From Salinimicrobium soli (GTDB lineage Bacteria; Bacteroidota; Bacteroidia; Flavobacteriales; Flavobacteriaceae), in contig NZ_JBLUWW010000002.1 of assembly GCF_048323655.1 (NCBI RefSeq), positions 558,001-622,000 of the forward strand: a stretch of DNA of 64,000 nt, read 5' to 3'. The position numbers and the translations under genes were made by a program. Positions 51,127-60,823 of the stretch are shown here, piece by piece (the first letter of the stretch is position 1; the number at the start of each line of letters is the position of its first letter). Under the pieces are notes generated by a model that was given only the letters and a program-made list of their open reading frames with translations, was not told where the DNA came from and did not search any database.

Positions 51127-51127
51127 A

Positions 51128-51580
51128 CTATAGTTTTTTGGCAATTACCTCACAAGCTTCGTCTAGCATCTGGAAAACCTTGTGGAAACCATCTTTTCCG
51201 CCGTGGTAAGGATCGGGCACTTCTACATTCTCACCGGGAAAAACTTCATTGAGTATTAAAGAAACTTTCTGTTTATCCTCTTCATTGCGCGCCAAATCGA
51301 TTACATCATAGTAGTTGGACATATCCATAACGTAGATCCTATCAAACCTGTCAAAATCCTCTACGCTGAATTGCCTTCCTTCCTGAGATGTAATGTCCAG
51401 GTTATTTTCCCGTGCTATGGAAACAGAACGTTCGTCGGGCGAATGGCCAATATGATAATCACTGGTCGCAGCCGAGTCAACATAAACTTTGTTTGGATCT
51501 ACTTTTGATTTAAGGATGCCTTCGGCCAGGGGAGACCTGCAGATATTTCCCAGACACACCATCAAAACCCTGGTTTTCAT
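51128..51580 (-). CDS. Low-molecular-weight protein-tyrosine phosphatase
   Basis: A 150-residue phosphatase. The P-loop CX5R is C9 to R15 in VCLGNICRSPLAEG, and the catalytic acid is in VPDPYHGG near residue 120. In bacteria such enzymes dephosphorylate tyrosine kinases of capsule export or arginine-phosphate residues. The RsmI-like gene follows with no gap; dnaA lies 9 bases upstream. Confidence 0.94.
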   Translation of the reverse strand: MKTRVLMVCLGNICRSPLAEGILKSKVDPNKVYVDSAATSDYHIGHSPDERSVSIARENNLDITSQEGRQFSVEDFDRFDRIYVMDMSNYYDVIDLARNEEDKQKVSLILNEVFPGENVEVPDPYHGGKDGFHKVFQMLDEACEVIAKKL

Positions 51581-51589
51581 AAAAGTATT

Positions 51590-53017
51590 TTATAGAGTAA
51601 GCTTCTTGTTGATGTCTTCAACAAATTTATTGAATTGTTTATCTGTAGAAGCAAGATTGTCTACCGTTTTACAAGCATGCAATACAGTGGCGTGGTCCCT
51701 TTTTCCGATTTGAGAGCCAATGCTGGCCAAAGAAGCCTTGGTGAATTTTTTAGCAAAGAACATAGCCAATTGTCTGGCCTGAACGATATGTCTTTTTCGC
51801 GTTTTTGACTGAAGTGTCTCCACATCCATCTGGAAATATTCACTAACAATCTTTTGGATGTAGTCAATTGAGACTTCCCGCTTGGTGTTTTTTACGTAAT
51901 TATCTACGATCTTTTTGGCAAGCTCAAGAGTGATATCCTTCTTATTAAAGGAGGAGTGGGCGATCAATGAGATTATAGCACCTTCCAGTTCACGGATGTT
52001 CGTTTTGATATTGTTGGCAAGGAATTCCACGATCTCCTCCGGCATGTCAACTCCATCACGGTACAATTTGTTCTTAATGATCGAGATGCGGGTTTCCGTA
52101 TCTGGATGTTGAAGTTCGGCAGAAAGTCCCCATTTGAATCTGGACAACAGGCGTTGTTCAATATCCTGCATATCAACAGGTGCCTTGTCACTGGTTAAGA
52201 TAACTTGCTTCCGGTTCTGGTGCAGGTGATTGAAAATATGGAAGAAAACGTCCTGAGTACCTGCTTTGCCAGAAAGCAACTGAATGTCATCCACTATCAG
52301 CACATCGATGATCTGGTAAAAATGAATAAAATCATTGCGATTATTCTTCTTTACAGATTCTATATACTGTTGGGTGAATTTTTCTGCGGAAATATACAGA
52401 ACCGTCTTTTCTGGATACTTGTCTTTTATTTCGATCCCGATAGAATGCGCCAGATGTGTTTTTCCCAATCCAACCCCTCCAAAAATGAGCAGCGGGTTGA
52501 AAGAAGTTTCTCCCGGTTTATTGGCAACTGCTAATCCCGCGGAACGGGCCAGCCTGTTAGAATCTCCTTCAAGGAAATTCTCAAAGTTGTAACTGGGGTT
52601 AAGTTGGGATTCGATCTTTACGTTTCTGATCCCGGGTATTATAAACGGATTTTTAAGCTCCGGATTTTTGTTCTTGATTGGTACGTCAACTTCCTGTGAG
52701 GCCATGTTAGATCTATTGGTACTGGGGATCTTTTCGGTAAAAGGTTGCTTGTTGCCGTAGGTGTTTTCCATCCTAATCACATAGACCAGTTTTGCCTGTT
52801 CTCCAAGGACTCTGTTTAACGAAACCTTAAGAAGTTTTACATAATGCTCCTCCAACCATTCGTAGAAAAATTTAGAGGGAACCTGAATACTAAGTGCCTT
52901 ATCAGAAAGTTTAACTGCCTTTATAGGTTCAAACCAGGTTTTATATGCCTGGGGGGTAATGTTATCTTTAATGAAAGCTAGACAGCTGTTCCAAACTGAT
53001 TGCGCAGTTTCTGACAT
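51590..53017 (-). CDS. dnaA: Chromosomal replication initiator DnaA
   Basis: A 475-residue AAA+ protein that opens oriC and recruits the helicase. Domain I starts MSETAQSVWNSCLAFIKDN; the Walker A is FGGVGLGKTHLAHS, Walker B VLIVDDIQLL, and the C-terminal domain IV holds the DnaA-box helix GKRDHATVLHACKTV. I chose the ATG at 53017, where flavobacterial DnaA normally begins; an in-frame ATG at 53062 adds 15 residues. A 170-bp AT-rich region lies upstream. Confidence 0.97.
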   Translation of the reverse strand: MSETAQSVWNSCLAFIKDNITPQAYKTWFEPIKAVKLSDKALSIQVPSKFFYEWLEEHYVKLLKVSLNRVLGEQAKLVYVIRMENTYGNKQPFTEKIPSTNRSNMASQEVDVPIKNKNPELKNPFIIPGIRNVKIESQLNPSYNFENFLEGDSNRLARSAGLAVANKPGETSFNPLLIFGGVGLGKTHLAHSIGIEIKDKYPEKTVLYISAEKFTQQYIESVKKNNRNDFIHFYQIIDVLIVDDIQLLSGKAGTQDVFFHIFNHLHQNRKQVILTSDKAPVDMQDIEQRLLSRFKWGLSAELQHPDTETRISIIKNKLYRDGVDMPEEIVEFLANNIKTNIRELEGAIISLIAHSSFNKKDITLELAKKIVDNYVKNTKREVSIDYIQKIVSEYFQMDVETLQSKTRKRHIVQARQLAMFFAKKFTKASLASIGSQIGKRDHATVLHACKTVDNLASTDKQFNKFVEDINKKLTL

Positions 53018-53233
53018 TCCTGATTCTAAATTTTTAATGCGGTTGTTGGTTGTAATTTCCATAAGAAAAAGAGAAAACCTTCTTTCTCTTGGGGGTTAAT
53101 TGGTGCAACAAATATGTGAACAAAATATGTAAAAAAAAAACGATCTACCTCTTGAATTTTAACAAAAATTTTAGCATACTTGGTTGCTGTGTTGAAAGTA
53201 CAAAACCGATTTAAATAATCCCACAAAAAATTC

Positions 53234-53632
53234 ATGAAAAGCCATAATTCCTATGTTAAAGTTCGATATGCGGAGACTGATCAAATGGGCGTGGTCTATC
53301 ATGGCAACTATGCGCAATACCTCGAGATTGCCCGTATAGACTGGCTTGAGGCACTGGGGATCTCCTACAGAAAAATGGAAGAGGAGGGGGTGATGTTACC
53401 GGTTTATGAACTTAACCTTCGTTTTAAACGATCGGCAAAGTTCGATGATCAACTTCGGATCGAGACCACCCTAAAGGAAAAACCGGGAGTCAGGATCTCA
53501 TTTACCTATCAGATCTTTAACCAGGAGGAGGAATTACTTACCGAAGCTGAGACTACCCTTATATTTATGGACATGGAAAAGAATAAACCCATGAAATGTC
53601 CGCAGTATATCCTGGAAAAACTCGGTTATTGA
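53234..53632 (+). CDS. Acyl-CoA thioesterase, YbgC/4-hydroxybenzoyl-CoA thioesterase type
   Basis: A 132-residue hot-dog-fold thioesterase. The catalytic-Asp motif is YAETDQMGVVYHGNYAQYLE (about 11-30), close to that of YbgC. It likely hydrolyses short acyl-CoAs. Its 3' end overlaps the convergent YigZ gene by 7 bases. Confidence 0.93.
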   Translation: MKSHNSYVKVRYAETDQMGVVYHGNYAQYLEIARIDWLEALGISYRKMEEEGVMLPVYELNLRFKRSAKFDDQLRIETTLKEKPGVRISFTYQIFNQEEELLTEAETTLIFMDMEKNKPMKCPQYILEKLGY

Positions 53633-54246
53633 TCCTCGAGTTCGGTAATTTCTACTTTATAGGTAGCGTCAAATTTTTCGTAAATTCTTTCGGCTTCTTT
53701 TTTTCGGACAGAAATAATGATCCTGCAATCAAGTTCAAGGATCTGGTCAATTACCGTTAAGTTATTTTCCTTGATCACCCGCATGACCTTATTCATTTCG
53801 GGGTAATCAAATTTTATCTGGTACCTCACATCTATGGTGCGGGTTACAATGTAGGAAGCTTCAAGGGCCATTTGAGCTGCCGTTTTGTAGGCATTAATAA
53901 GTCCGCCGACTCCAAGTTTCACCCCGCCAAAATATCTTACCACCACGATCAGGATGTTCGTAACATCAAAAGACTGGATCTGACCATAAATAGGCATTCC
54001 GGCAGAATTGGAAGGTTCGCCGTCATCATTCGCACGGTAATGCGGTTCCTCTTTTCCCAGTTGCCAGGCGTAACACCAATGCCTGGCCGAGTGATGTTTT
54101 TTCCTGAGATCTTCCAGGTGTTCCTTGATTTCATCTTCGGAAGTGACCGGAAAAGCATATGCAAAGAACTTGCTGTTCCTGTCTTTGAAAAGCACTTCTT
54201 CTGAAGCTTTTGTAATGGTTTTATAGGTATCTTTTAATTCATCCAT
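53626..54246 (-). CDS. YigZ/IMPACT-family protein
   Basis: A 206-residue protein of the UPF0029/YigZ family. The conserved segment HSARHWCYAWQLG (near residue 52) and DGEPSNSAGMPIYGQIQ, VVVRYFGGVKLGVGGLINAY are all present. IMPACT proteins bind translation factors or nucleic acids in eukaryotes; the bacterial role is unclear. It overlaps the EamA gene by 13 bases. Confidence 0.93.
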   Translation of the reverse strand: MDELKDTYKTITKASEEVLFKDRNSKFFAYAFPVTSEDEIKEHLEDLRKKHHSARHWCYAWQLGKEEPHYRANDDGEPSNSAGMPIYGQIQSFDVTNILIVVVRYFGGVKLGVGGLINAYKTAAQMALEASYIVTRTIDVRYQIKFDYPEMNKVMRVIKENNLTVIDQILELDCRIIISVRKKEAERIYEKFDATYKVEITELEDQ

Positions 54247-55115
54247 TCTTCTGAAGTTGCGATCAAAATAATACTTACTACTGCCAGTCCAATACCTATC
54301 CAGTTCTTTTTCAGCATGCGTTCTCTAAACAAAAGAATTCCGAGGAAAGTAGAGATCATCACAATAGCGACATTGTTTAGAGGGAAAATTGTAGAACTTT
54401 CCACTCCGCCGCTTCTAAGAGCGAGAACCAGAAAATAGATCGAGCCGAAGTTGGGGATTCCCAGAGCGATACCGCCGAGAAGATTTTTAAACTGCAACCG
54501 TAGCTTTCCCTGTACCCCTTGAAAAATGAGAATTCCTGTTCCTATTATTCCGGCAATTCCGAAAATGGTCGAAGAGAAAACAGCCACATCGGTTTCGGCT
54601 ACGTAAGTAGTTTCAAGATATTTTAAGGTAGTGTCAATGATCCCGCTTCCGAAGAATACCAGCAGCGGAAAAATAAGATTCCGTTTTCTGATCTTGATAC
54701 CTTCTCTTTTTTTGATCGAAGTGAGATAGACGGCCACCAGCGCACATACAATTCCGGTCACTTTAATGAACCCGGTACTCTCGTTATACAAAAAGATCCC
54801 GAACAAGACCGGAATGGCCACCGACATTTTTGTGGCTACAGATACGACGGAGAGTCCGCTGCGTTGGGTGGTAATGGCTGCGAGGTAGAAGACGGCGATG
54901 AACATGAATCCTAAAATAACTGTTCCGGGGAACCAGGATTCGGTTGGTATTCTTTGAAAGTCGAACAGCTGATCGTCGACGAGCAGACCGGCGGAAAATG
55001 CGAAAAAATAATTGAAAATGATCGCCTGCAGCGTATTGATGCCGAAGCGGTTGTAGAGCTTGAAGATCACGAAGATCACGCTCGAAGAAAGGACGCTGAG
55101 GAGTAAAAAGATCAA
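54234..55115 (-). CDS. EamA/DMT-family transporter
   Basis: A 293-residue membrane protein with ten predicted helices, the EamA duplication (two five-helix halves). It has hydrophobic ends and few charged residues inside, for example FGIAGIIGTGILIF. The start is a TTG overlapping the HAD stop (TTGA). DMT exporters move amino acids, nucleobases or drugs; the substrate is not evident. It lies between YigZ and HAD genes in a tight four-gene operon with ribD. Confidence 0.9.
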   Translation of the reverse strand: MIFLLLSVLSSSVIFVIFKLYNRFGINTLQAIIFNYFFAFSAGLLVDDQLFDFQRIPTESWFPGTVILGFMFIAVFYLAAITTQRSGLSVVSVATKMSVAIPVLFGIFLYNESTGFIKVTGIVCALVAVYLTSIKKREGIKIRKRNLIFPLLVFFGSGIIDTTLKYLETTYVAETDVAVFSSTIFGIAGIIGTGILIFQGVQGKLRLQFKNLLGGIALGIPNFGSIYFLVLALRSGGVESSTIFPLNNVAIVMISTFLGILLFRERMLKKNWIGIGLAVVSIILIATSEEWMN

Positions 55116-55720
55116 AATAACTCCTTTTTGACCGAGAAGAGATCTGTCACATCTTGTGTGGCAGGATCAATATTCCAGGTGTGAATGTTCAATTCGGCTG
55201 CGGCCCTGGTATTTTCGGGTGTGTCGTCTATAAAAAGTGTTTCTTCGGGATTAAGCCGGTGCTTCTTTAAAACAAATTCAAAAATGGAATGTTCCGGTTT
55301 CCGAAGGTTGATCTCCTGGGAAAGATAGAAGGCATCAAAACAATTCCTGAAGTCTTCAAAAAAAGGAATATTGTCCTTTACCCAATCAATATGTATGTCG
55401 TTGGTGTTGCTGAGCAGAATGAGAAAATACTTCCCTTCTTTTTTCAGTTGCTGTAAAAATTTAAGCCGGTGTTCAGGAAAATGCAGCAAAATGGCATTCC
55501 AAGAATCCTTGAAATTCTCGGAAGTGAGCTGAGGATAAGTCTGGCACCAGGAGTCGATAAATTCTTCAGAACTGATAAGGCCTTTCTCGTATTTCTGATT
55601 TTTGAGATGCATCTCTTCGGAAAGATCAGAGATTTCCATACGCTCCAGTTCGCGCCTCGTCGCTGCCTTGTCCAGGTCGAGAAAAACATCTCCAAAGTCA
55701 AAAATGAGGGTTTTAATCAT
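55112..55720 (-). CDS. HAD-superfamily phosphatase
   Basis: A 202-residue HAD hydrolase (subfamily IA). The opening motif is LIFDFGDVFLDLD, in which the usual DxDx(T/V) nucleophile motif reads DFGDV; the second carboxylate is Gly-Asp, as in many epoxide hydrolase-like and YihX-type members. Later motifs are LLSNTNDIH and FIDDTPENTRAA. It begins 8 bases before the ribD stop and may dephosphorylate the riboflavin intermediate, but that is a guess from context. Confidence 0.92.
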   Translation of the reverse strand: MIKTLIFDFGDVFLDLDKAATRRELERMEISDLSEEMHLKNQKYEKGLISSEEFIDSWCQTYPQLTSENFKDSWNAILLHFPEHRLKFLQQLKKEGKYFLILLSNTNDIHIDWVKDNIPFFEDFRNCFDAFYLSQEINLRKPEHSIFEFVLKKHRLNPEETLFIDDTPENTRAAAELNIHTWNIDPATQDVTDLFSVKKELF

Positions 55721-56762
55721 GTTTATAGATCTTTAATAGGTCTGAAGCAATTTTTTCTTCTGCCATGAGCTTACCTGAAAAATGAGGTGCAGGAATCCCT
55801 TTTTTGAAACTGATGTTTCCGGTAAAAATACGGGCCTCATCCCAGAGTTGATCGTCGATGAATGTCTGTAGGGTTTGATTCCCCCCTTCAATGATCACAG
55901 ATTGTATTTCGTGCCGGTAAAGTACTTCCATTATTTGCTGCGGAAGCTTGGAACTAAAATCAAGCTTCTCAAAAATGACATTTTTGGCACCTCTTTCTTT
56001 CGACTCTTTTTCTGTAAGCACCAGCGTTTTTATACTGTTATCAAAAAGGTGAGAATTCTCCGGAATTCTTAATTGCCGGTCCAGCACCACGCGCACTGGA
56101 TCTGCTCCTGTCCATAAACGGGTGTTCAGCTTAGGATTGTCAGCTATAGCAGTATTGGTTCCGACTAATATAGCCTGTTCTTCTGAACGCCATTTATGCA
56201 CCCGTTGTTTGGAATATTCATTGGTGATCCACACGGGCCGGCGTTTACCGTCAGGAGTTTCTCCGGGACTCAAAAAACCGTCTGCACTTTGTGCCCATTT
56301 CAGGATCACATAAGGGCGTTGTTTGGTGTGATAGGTGAAAAACCTTCTGTTTAGTTCCTGGCTTTCCTTTTCCAAAACACCCACAATCACTTCACAACCG
56401 GCATCCATTAATTTTTTGATTCCTTTTCCGGCAACTTCCGAAAAGGGATCTACAGTTCCAATAACTACTTTTTTGATGCCGCTATCAATAATTAAGTTGC
56501 TGCACGGTGGTGTCTTTCCGTAGTGGCTGCAGGGCTCCAGACTCACGTAAATCGTTGCCTTTTTTAGAAGGTCTTGATCTCTTACTGAGTTAACGGCATT
56601 TACTTCTGCATGCGGTTCTCCTGCTTTTTGGTGCCAGCCCTCTCCAATTATACGATCTTTATGAACGATTACACATCCCACCATAGGGTTGGGGTAGGTG
56701 CGCCCAAGGCCGTTTTGAGCCAGCTGAATACAGCGATTTATGTATTTTTCGTGTATCTTCAC
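55713..56762 (-). CDS. ribD: Bifunctional riboflavin biosynthesis deaminase/reductase
   Basis: A 349-residue enzyme for the second and third steps of riboflavin synthesis. The N-terminal deaminase (1-145) binds zinc with His in GEPHAEVNAV and Cys in EPCSHYGKTPPC. The C-terminal reductase (150-349) binds NADPH (ILKWAQSADGFLS, SVIIEGGNQTLQTF). The start is a GTG. A -7 element lies 5 bases away, so the mRNA may be leaderless. It leads an operon with HAD, EamA and YigZ genes. Confidence 0.94.
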   Translation of the reverse strand: MKIHEKYINRCIQLAQNGLGRTYPNPMVGCVIVHKDRIIGEGWHQKAGEPHAEVNAVNSVRDQDLLKKATIYVSLEPCSHYGKTPPCSNLIIDSGIKKVVIGTVDPFSEVAGKGIKKLMDAGCEVIVGVLEKESQELNRRFFTYHTKQRPYVILKWAQSADGFLSPGETPDGKRRPVWITNEYSKQRVHKWRSEEQAILVGTNTAIADNPKLNTRLWTGADPVRVVLDRQLRIPENSHLFDNSIKTLVLTEKESKERGAKNVIFEKLDFSSKLPQQIMEVLYRHEIQSVIIEGGNQTLQTFIDDQLWDEARIFTGNISFKKGIPAPHFSGKLMAEEKIASDLLKIYKHD

Positions 56763-56766
56763 GCCA

Positions 56767-56774
56767 CAAAAATA
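56767..56774 (-). promoter_or_regulatory. -7 element (TATTTTTG) of ribD, near-leaderless
   Basis: Perfect TAnnTTTG on the minus strand ending 5 bases before the GTG start. The divergent gap to the GNAT gene at 56791 is only 28 bases. Confidence 0.55.
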
Positions 56775-56790
56775 GTATTTAATAGACAGA

Positions 56791-57276
56791 ATGAGCAGCT
56801 ATGTGATACGGGAAATTGAACCCGAAGATAACCCACAGGTAAAAAAGGTTATCCAGAGTGTGCTGGTGGAGATGGGAGTGCCTAAAGTAGGTACTGCCTA
56901 CGAGGATAAATCTCTGGATGATATGTACGCCACTTATGACCATCCCCGAATGACTTATTTTGTGGTTGAGGAAGATGAAAAAATAATCGGTAGTGCCGGA
57001 ATAGCGCCTCTGCAGGGAGGTGATCCTTCAGTTTGTGAGCTTCAAAAAATGTATTTTTTACCTGAGGCCCGTGGCAGGGGAGTGGGTGCTGAAATGATGC
57101 AGAAGTGCCTTAATTACGCCAAAATTGAAGGCTATAAACAATGCTATCTGGAGACTCTTCCTTACATGGTAAATGCCCGCAAATTGTACGCCCGCACCGG
57201 TTTCGAGGAACTTGATGGACCTATGGGTGACACAGGCCATTACAATTGTACCATGTGGATGATCAAAGATCTGTAA
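56791..57276 (+). CDS. GNAT acetyltransferase
   Basis: A 161-residue N-acetyltransferase. The acetyl-CoA loop is LPEARGRGVGAEMMQKCL (near residue 90), and LETLPYMVNARKLYARTGF is the C-terminal helix-strand. The start IREIEPEDNPQVKKVIQ fits the family. The acceptor is unknown. It is first of a run with prmC, 12 bases before it. Confidence 0.9.
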   Translation: MSSYVIREIEPEDNPQVKKVIQSVLVEMGVPKVGTAYEDKSLDDMYATYDHPRMTYFVVEEDEKIIGSAGIAPLQGGDPSVCELQKMYFLPEARGRGVGAEMMQKCLNYAKIEGYKQCYLETLPYMVNARKLYARTGFEELDGPMGDTGHYNCTMWMIKDL

Positions 57277-57288
57277 ACAGCTTTATTC

Positions 57289-58137
57289 ATGTTGCTGAAA
57301 GATTTTAAACAGAAATTTATTGCTGAACTCAAGGGAGATTATCCGAAGGAGGAGGTAAATTCTTTTTTCAACATACTTACCGAAGCTTTTTTAGGACTTT
57401 CCCGATTGGATCTTGCCTTGCAACCTGCCAGGGATCTTTCGGAAGCAGAATTGAAAAAATTTGAAGATTCCTTATCGCGTTTGCAACAACATGAACCCGT
57501 GCAATACATCACCGGGAAAAAAGAGTTCTTCGGACTTCAATTTAGGGTGAATCCCCATGTTTTGATTCCGAGGCCTGAGACTGAAGAACTGGTTCAACGG
57601 ATCCTGGATGATCTTCATGAAAAGAAGGATCAGGAGCTTCGCATACTTGATGTTGGTACGGGCAGCGGGTGTATCGCCATCTCCCTTGCTAAGAATCTTC
57701 CGCAGGCAAAAGTAACCGCTATGGATATTTCTGAAGGAGCATTACAAACCGCGCAGGAGAATGCAGAGCTTAATTCTGTTAAGGTAAAATTTCTGAAGAA
57801 GGATGTTTTGCAGCTGAAGGAACTGGAGGATCAATATGATATTATAGTTTCTAATCCGCCTTACGTAAGGGAACTGGAGAAAAAGGAAATGCAACGGAAT
57901 GTGCTGGAATTTGAACCAAAAACGGCTCTTTATGTGGATGATGATTCGCCACTCATCTTTTATCAAAAAATAAGTGAGCTGGCTGCCAGAAACTTACTTC
58001 CGGGTGGAGCAGTTTATTTTGAGATCAATCAATATCTTGCCACTGAAACGGAAAGAATTTTAGCCGAAAAAGATTTTCGTACCCGCTTAAAAAAAGATAT
58101 TTTCGGTGTTTACCGAATGCTAAAAGGAGAGAAATGA
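57289..58137 (+). CDS. prmC: Release factor glutamine N5-methyltransferase
   Basis: A 282-residue methyltransferase that modifies the GGQ glutamine of release factors RF1 and RF2. The N-terminal five-helix domain is followed by SAM motif I ILDVGTGSGCIAISLAK and the NPPY catalytic motif in IIVSNPPYVRELE. The conserved LIPRPETEELV is also present. The VOC gene overlaps its stop by 4 bases. Confidence 0.95.
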   Translation: MLLKDFKQKFIAELKGDYPKEEVNSFFNILTEAFLGLSRLDLALQPARDLSEAELKKFEDSLSRLQQHEPVQYITGKKEFFGLQFRVNPHVLIPRPETEELVQRILDDLHEKKDQELRILDVGTGSGCIAISLAKNLPQAKVTAMDISEGALQTAQENAELNSVKVKFLKKDVLQLKELEDQYDIIVSNPPYVRELEKKEMQRNVLEFEPKTALYVDDDSPLIFYQKISELAARNLLPGGAVYFEINQYLATETERILAEKDFRTRLKKDIFGVYRMLKGEK

Positions 58138-58799
58138 AGATCGAATATTTGAAATTATATAGCTCAAACCTTGAGAAGCAAAAAGAATTCTATGGGGATT
58201 TGCTGGGGTTAGCAATTAAAAGCAAATCTGAGAAATCTTTTCAGGTTCAAATTGGGTATTCGGTTCTCGAGTTTGAAGAAAAGGAGCGGGCTACTAATTA
58301 CCACATCGCATTTCATATTCCTGCACGGCAGGAGGAGCAGGCATTAGAATGGCTGCTTCAGCGAACGATGATCCTTAAAGATGGAGATGACAGTATTGTG
58401 GATTTTCCCGGATGGAAAGCTAAGTCGGTATATTTCTATGATGCAGATAAAAACATTGTGGAATTTATTTCGCGAAGACACTATTTTCAGGAGGAGAGCA
58501 ATCTTTTTTCAGAAAAAAGTATAGTCGGCATTAGTGAAATAGGCCTGGCTACAGATGATGTGGAAGAAAAGTTCAGATTTTTGAACTCTAACTGCGGACT
58601 GCAAAAATTCACCGGAGATTACGAACGTTTTTGCGCCACCGGGGATGACGAAGGCCTGTTTATCGTGATCAATAAAAATATGAAAGACTGGATACCCACC
58701 GGAGATAAAGCTTTTGCTTCTCCTTTTAAAATAATGTTTTCAGTAGAACAGGCCTCTTACCAGGTCGGGTTCCAAAATGACAGATTAGAACTTCTATGA
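58134..58799 (+). CDS. Two-unit VOC-superfamily protein
   Basis: A 221-residue protein with two VOC (glyoxalase-like) units: residues 1-120 (KIEYLKLYSSNLEKQKEFYG start) and 125-221 (GISEIGLATDDVEEKFRFL). The metal-binding positions are only partly kept. It overlaps prmC at its start and ligA at its end (4 bases each), so it is fully inside that operon. The substrate is unknown. Confidence 0.88.
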   Translation: MKIEYLKLYSSNLEKQKEFYGDLLGLAIKSKSEKSFQVQIGYSVLEFEEKERATNYHIAFHIPARQEEQALEWLLQRTMILKDGDDSIVDFPGWKAKSVYFYDADKNIVEFISRRHYFQEESNLFSEKSIVGISEIGLATDDVEEKFRFLNSNCGLQKFTGDYERFCATGDDEGLFIVINKNMKDWIPTGDKAFASPFKIMFSVEQASYQVGFQNDRLELL

Positions 58800-60787
58800 A
58801 GCCTGAAGAAAAAATAAGATCCCTGCGGGAAGAACTGCACCACCACAACCATCTATACTACGTGTTGGACAAACCGGAAATTACTGATTATGAGTTTGAC
58901 CAGAAATTAAAGGAACTTGAAAAACTTGAAAAAGAACATCCGGAGTTTTATGATGAAAACTCCCCAACATTACGAGTGGGTGGCGCAGTCACAAAGAACT
59001 TCGCGACTATGGTTCACGAACACAGAATGTATTCTCTTGATAATTCCTATTCCAAAGAAGACCTGGAGAACTGGGAGAAAAGGATCAGGAAGCAAGTGGA
59101 CGGCGAGGTAAATTATACCTGTGAGTTGAAGTATGACGGGGCCTCCATAAGTCTTACCTACGAAAAAGGGGAATTTAAGCAGGCTGTTACCCGCGGCGAC
59201 GGATTCAAGGGAGACGACGTGACCAATAATGTGCGCACCATACGATCTGTACCCCTAAAACTGCAGGGCGATTATCCTGAAAAATTTGAAATTGGAGGAG
59301 AGATCGTTCTTCCCTATGAGGGATTTGCACATCTTAACGCAGCCAGAGTTGAAGCAGGGGAGGAGCCTTATGCAAATCCGCGGAATACTGCTTCGGGAAG
59401 CCTTAAGCTTCAGGATAGTGCCGAAGTAGCGAGAAGACCCCTTGATTGCCTTTTATACGGACTTAAAGGAAGCAAAATCGGAATAAAAACCCAGTATGAA
59501 AGTCTCGAAAAAGCCCGCTCCTGGGGATTCAAAGTTCCTGAAGAGGCTATTTTGGCCAAAGACCTGGATGAGGTTCTTAAGTATATTAATTACTGGGATG
59601 TTCACAGGCACGACCTCCCATATGAGACCGATGGGGTAGTTGTAAAGGTGAATGATCTGCATCAACAGGATGAACTTGGATATACATCTAAGTCACCGCG
59701 CTGGGCTATGGCCTATAAGTTCCAGGCCGAGCAGGTATCAACAAAGTTGAACAAGATCACTTACCAGGTAGGAAGAACCGGTGCAATCACTCCGGTAGCT
59801 AATCTGGAGCCTGTTCAATTAGGGGGAACAACTGTAAAAAGAGCTTCGTTGCACAATGCTGATCAGATAGAAAAGCTGGATATCAGGGAAGGGGATACGG
59901 TGTACGTTGAAAAAGGAGGAGAGATCATTCCGAAGATCGTCGGGGTGGATTTCACCAAGCGGGATCCAAAATCTGAACCTACAAAATATATTACTCATTG
60001 CCCGGAGTGTAATACAGAGTTGGTACGTAACGAAGGGGAAGCCCAGCATTACTGTCCAAACACGAACGGCTGTCCGCCACAGGTGATTGGGCGCATTCAG
60101 CATTTTATTTCCAGAAAGGCCATGGATATAGAAGGTTTAGGTGGCGAAACTGTGGCCTTACTGGTGAATGAAGGACTGATAGGAAATTATGCAGACCTTT
60201 ATGAGCTAAAGAAGGAGCAGATCCTGCCACTGGAACGAATGGCCGAAAAATCTGCCGACAATCTCATTACCGGAATAGAAAACTCCAAGGAAATTCCTTT
60301 TGAAAGAGTTTTGTTTGCCTTGGGAATCCGGTATGTTGGAGAAACCGTTGCCAAAAAACTTGCCAAGGAATTTAAAAGTATTGATGCCCTGGAGAAAGCT
60401 TCAAAAGAAGAGCTTGAACGGGTAGATGAAATTGGGGAACGAATTGCCGAAAGTGTGGTAGAATTCTTTGCATCTAAGGAGAATGTCGAAAATGTTGAGC
60501 GTCTAAAGGAGTACGGACTACAGTTATCTATTTCTGCGGAAAAACTCGCCAACCAAACCAATAAACTGGAAGGGCAAACTTTTGTGGTCTCGGGAGTGTT
60601 CACTATGTCACGAAACGACCTGAAGAAGATGATCGAAGATAACGGCGGAAAAGTTTCCGGATCTATTTCTTCAAAAACAAGTTACGTGGTGGCAGGCGAA
60701 AATATGGGACCCAGTAAACATGCTAAAGCAGAAAGCCTTGGAATCCCGATCATAAGTGAAGATGAGTTCCTGAAAATGCTAAAATAA
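58796..60787 (+). CDS. ligA: NAD-dependent DNA ligase
   Basis: A 663-residue ligase that seals nicks during replication and repair. The adenylation domain has the catalytic K112 in CELKYDGASIS, and further motifs include NPRNTASGSLK and ETDGVVVKVN. The zinc finger cysteines are in HCPECNTELV and YCPNTNGCPP. A helix-hairpin-helix region and a C-terminal BRCT domain (FVVSGVFTMSRNDL) follow. Its length is typical. Expected to be essential. Confidence 0.97.
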   Translation: MKPEEKIRSLREELHHHNHLYYVLDKPEITDYEFDQKLKELEKLEKEHPEFYDENSPTLRVGGAVTKNFATMVHEHRMYSLDNSYSKEDLENWEKRIRKQVDGEVNYTCELKYDGASISLTYEKGEFKQAVTRGDGFKGDDVTNNVRTIRSVPLKLQGDYPEKFEIGGEIVLPYEGFAHLNAARVEAGEEPYANPRNTASGSLKLQDSAEVARRPLDCLLYGLKGSKIGIKTQYESLEKARSWGFKVPEEAILAKDLDEVLKYINYWDVHRHDLPYETDGVVVKVNDLHQQDELGYTSKSPRWAMAYKFQAEQVSTKLNKITYQVGRTGAITPVANLEPVQLGGTTVKRASLHNADQIEKLDIREGDTVYVEKGGEIIPKIVGVDFTKRDPKSEPTKYITHCPECNTELVRNEGEAQHYCPNTNGCPPQVIGRIQHFISRKAMDIEGLGGETVALLVNEGLIGNYADLYELKKEQILPLERMAEKSADNLITGIENSKEIPFERVLFALGIRYVGETVAKKLAKEFKSIDALEKASKEELERVDEIGERIAESVVEFFASKENVENVERLKEYGLQLSISAEKLANQTNKLEGQTFVVSGVFTMSRNDLKKMIEDNGGKVSGSISSKTSYVVAGENMGPSKHAKAESLGIPIISEDEFLKMLK

Positions 60788-60823
60788 ACAGCATTTATAG
60801 ATGCTGCAGTTTCCTCAAAAGGC

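Noticed and set aside
53063..53233. AT-rich region upstream of dnaA as replication origin
   Set aside because: Origins often lie near dnaA, but I see only weak DnaA-box-like sequences (for example TTGTTCACA with two mismatches to TTATCCACA) and no cluster. GC skew over the whole genome would be needed to decide.
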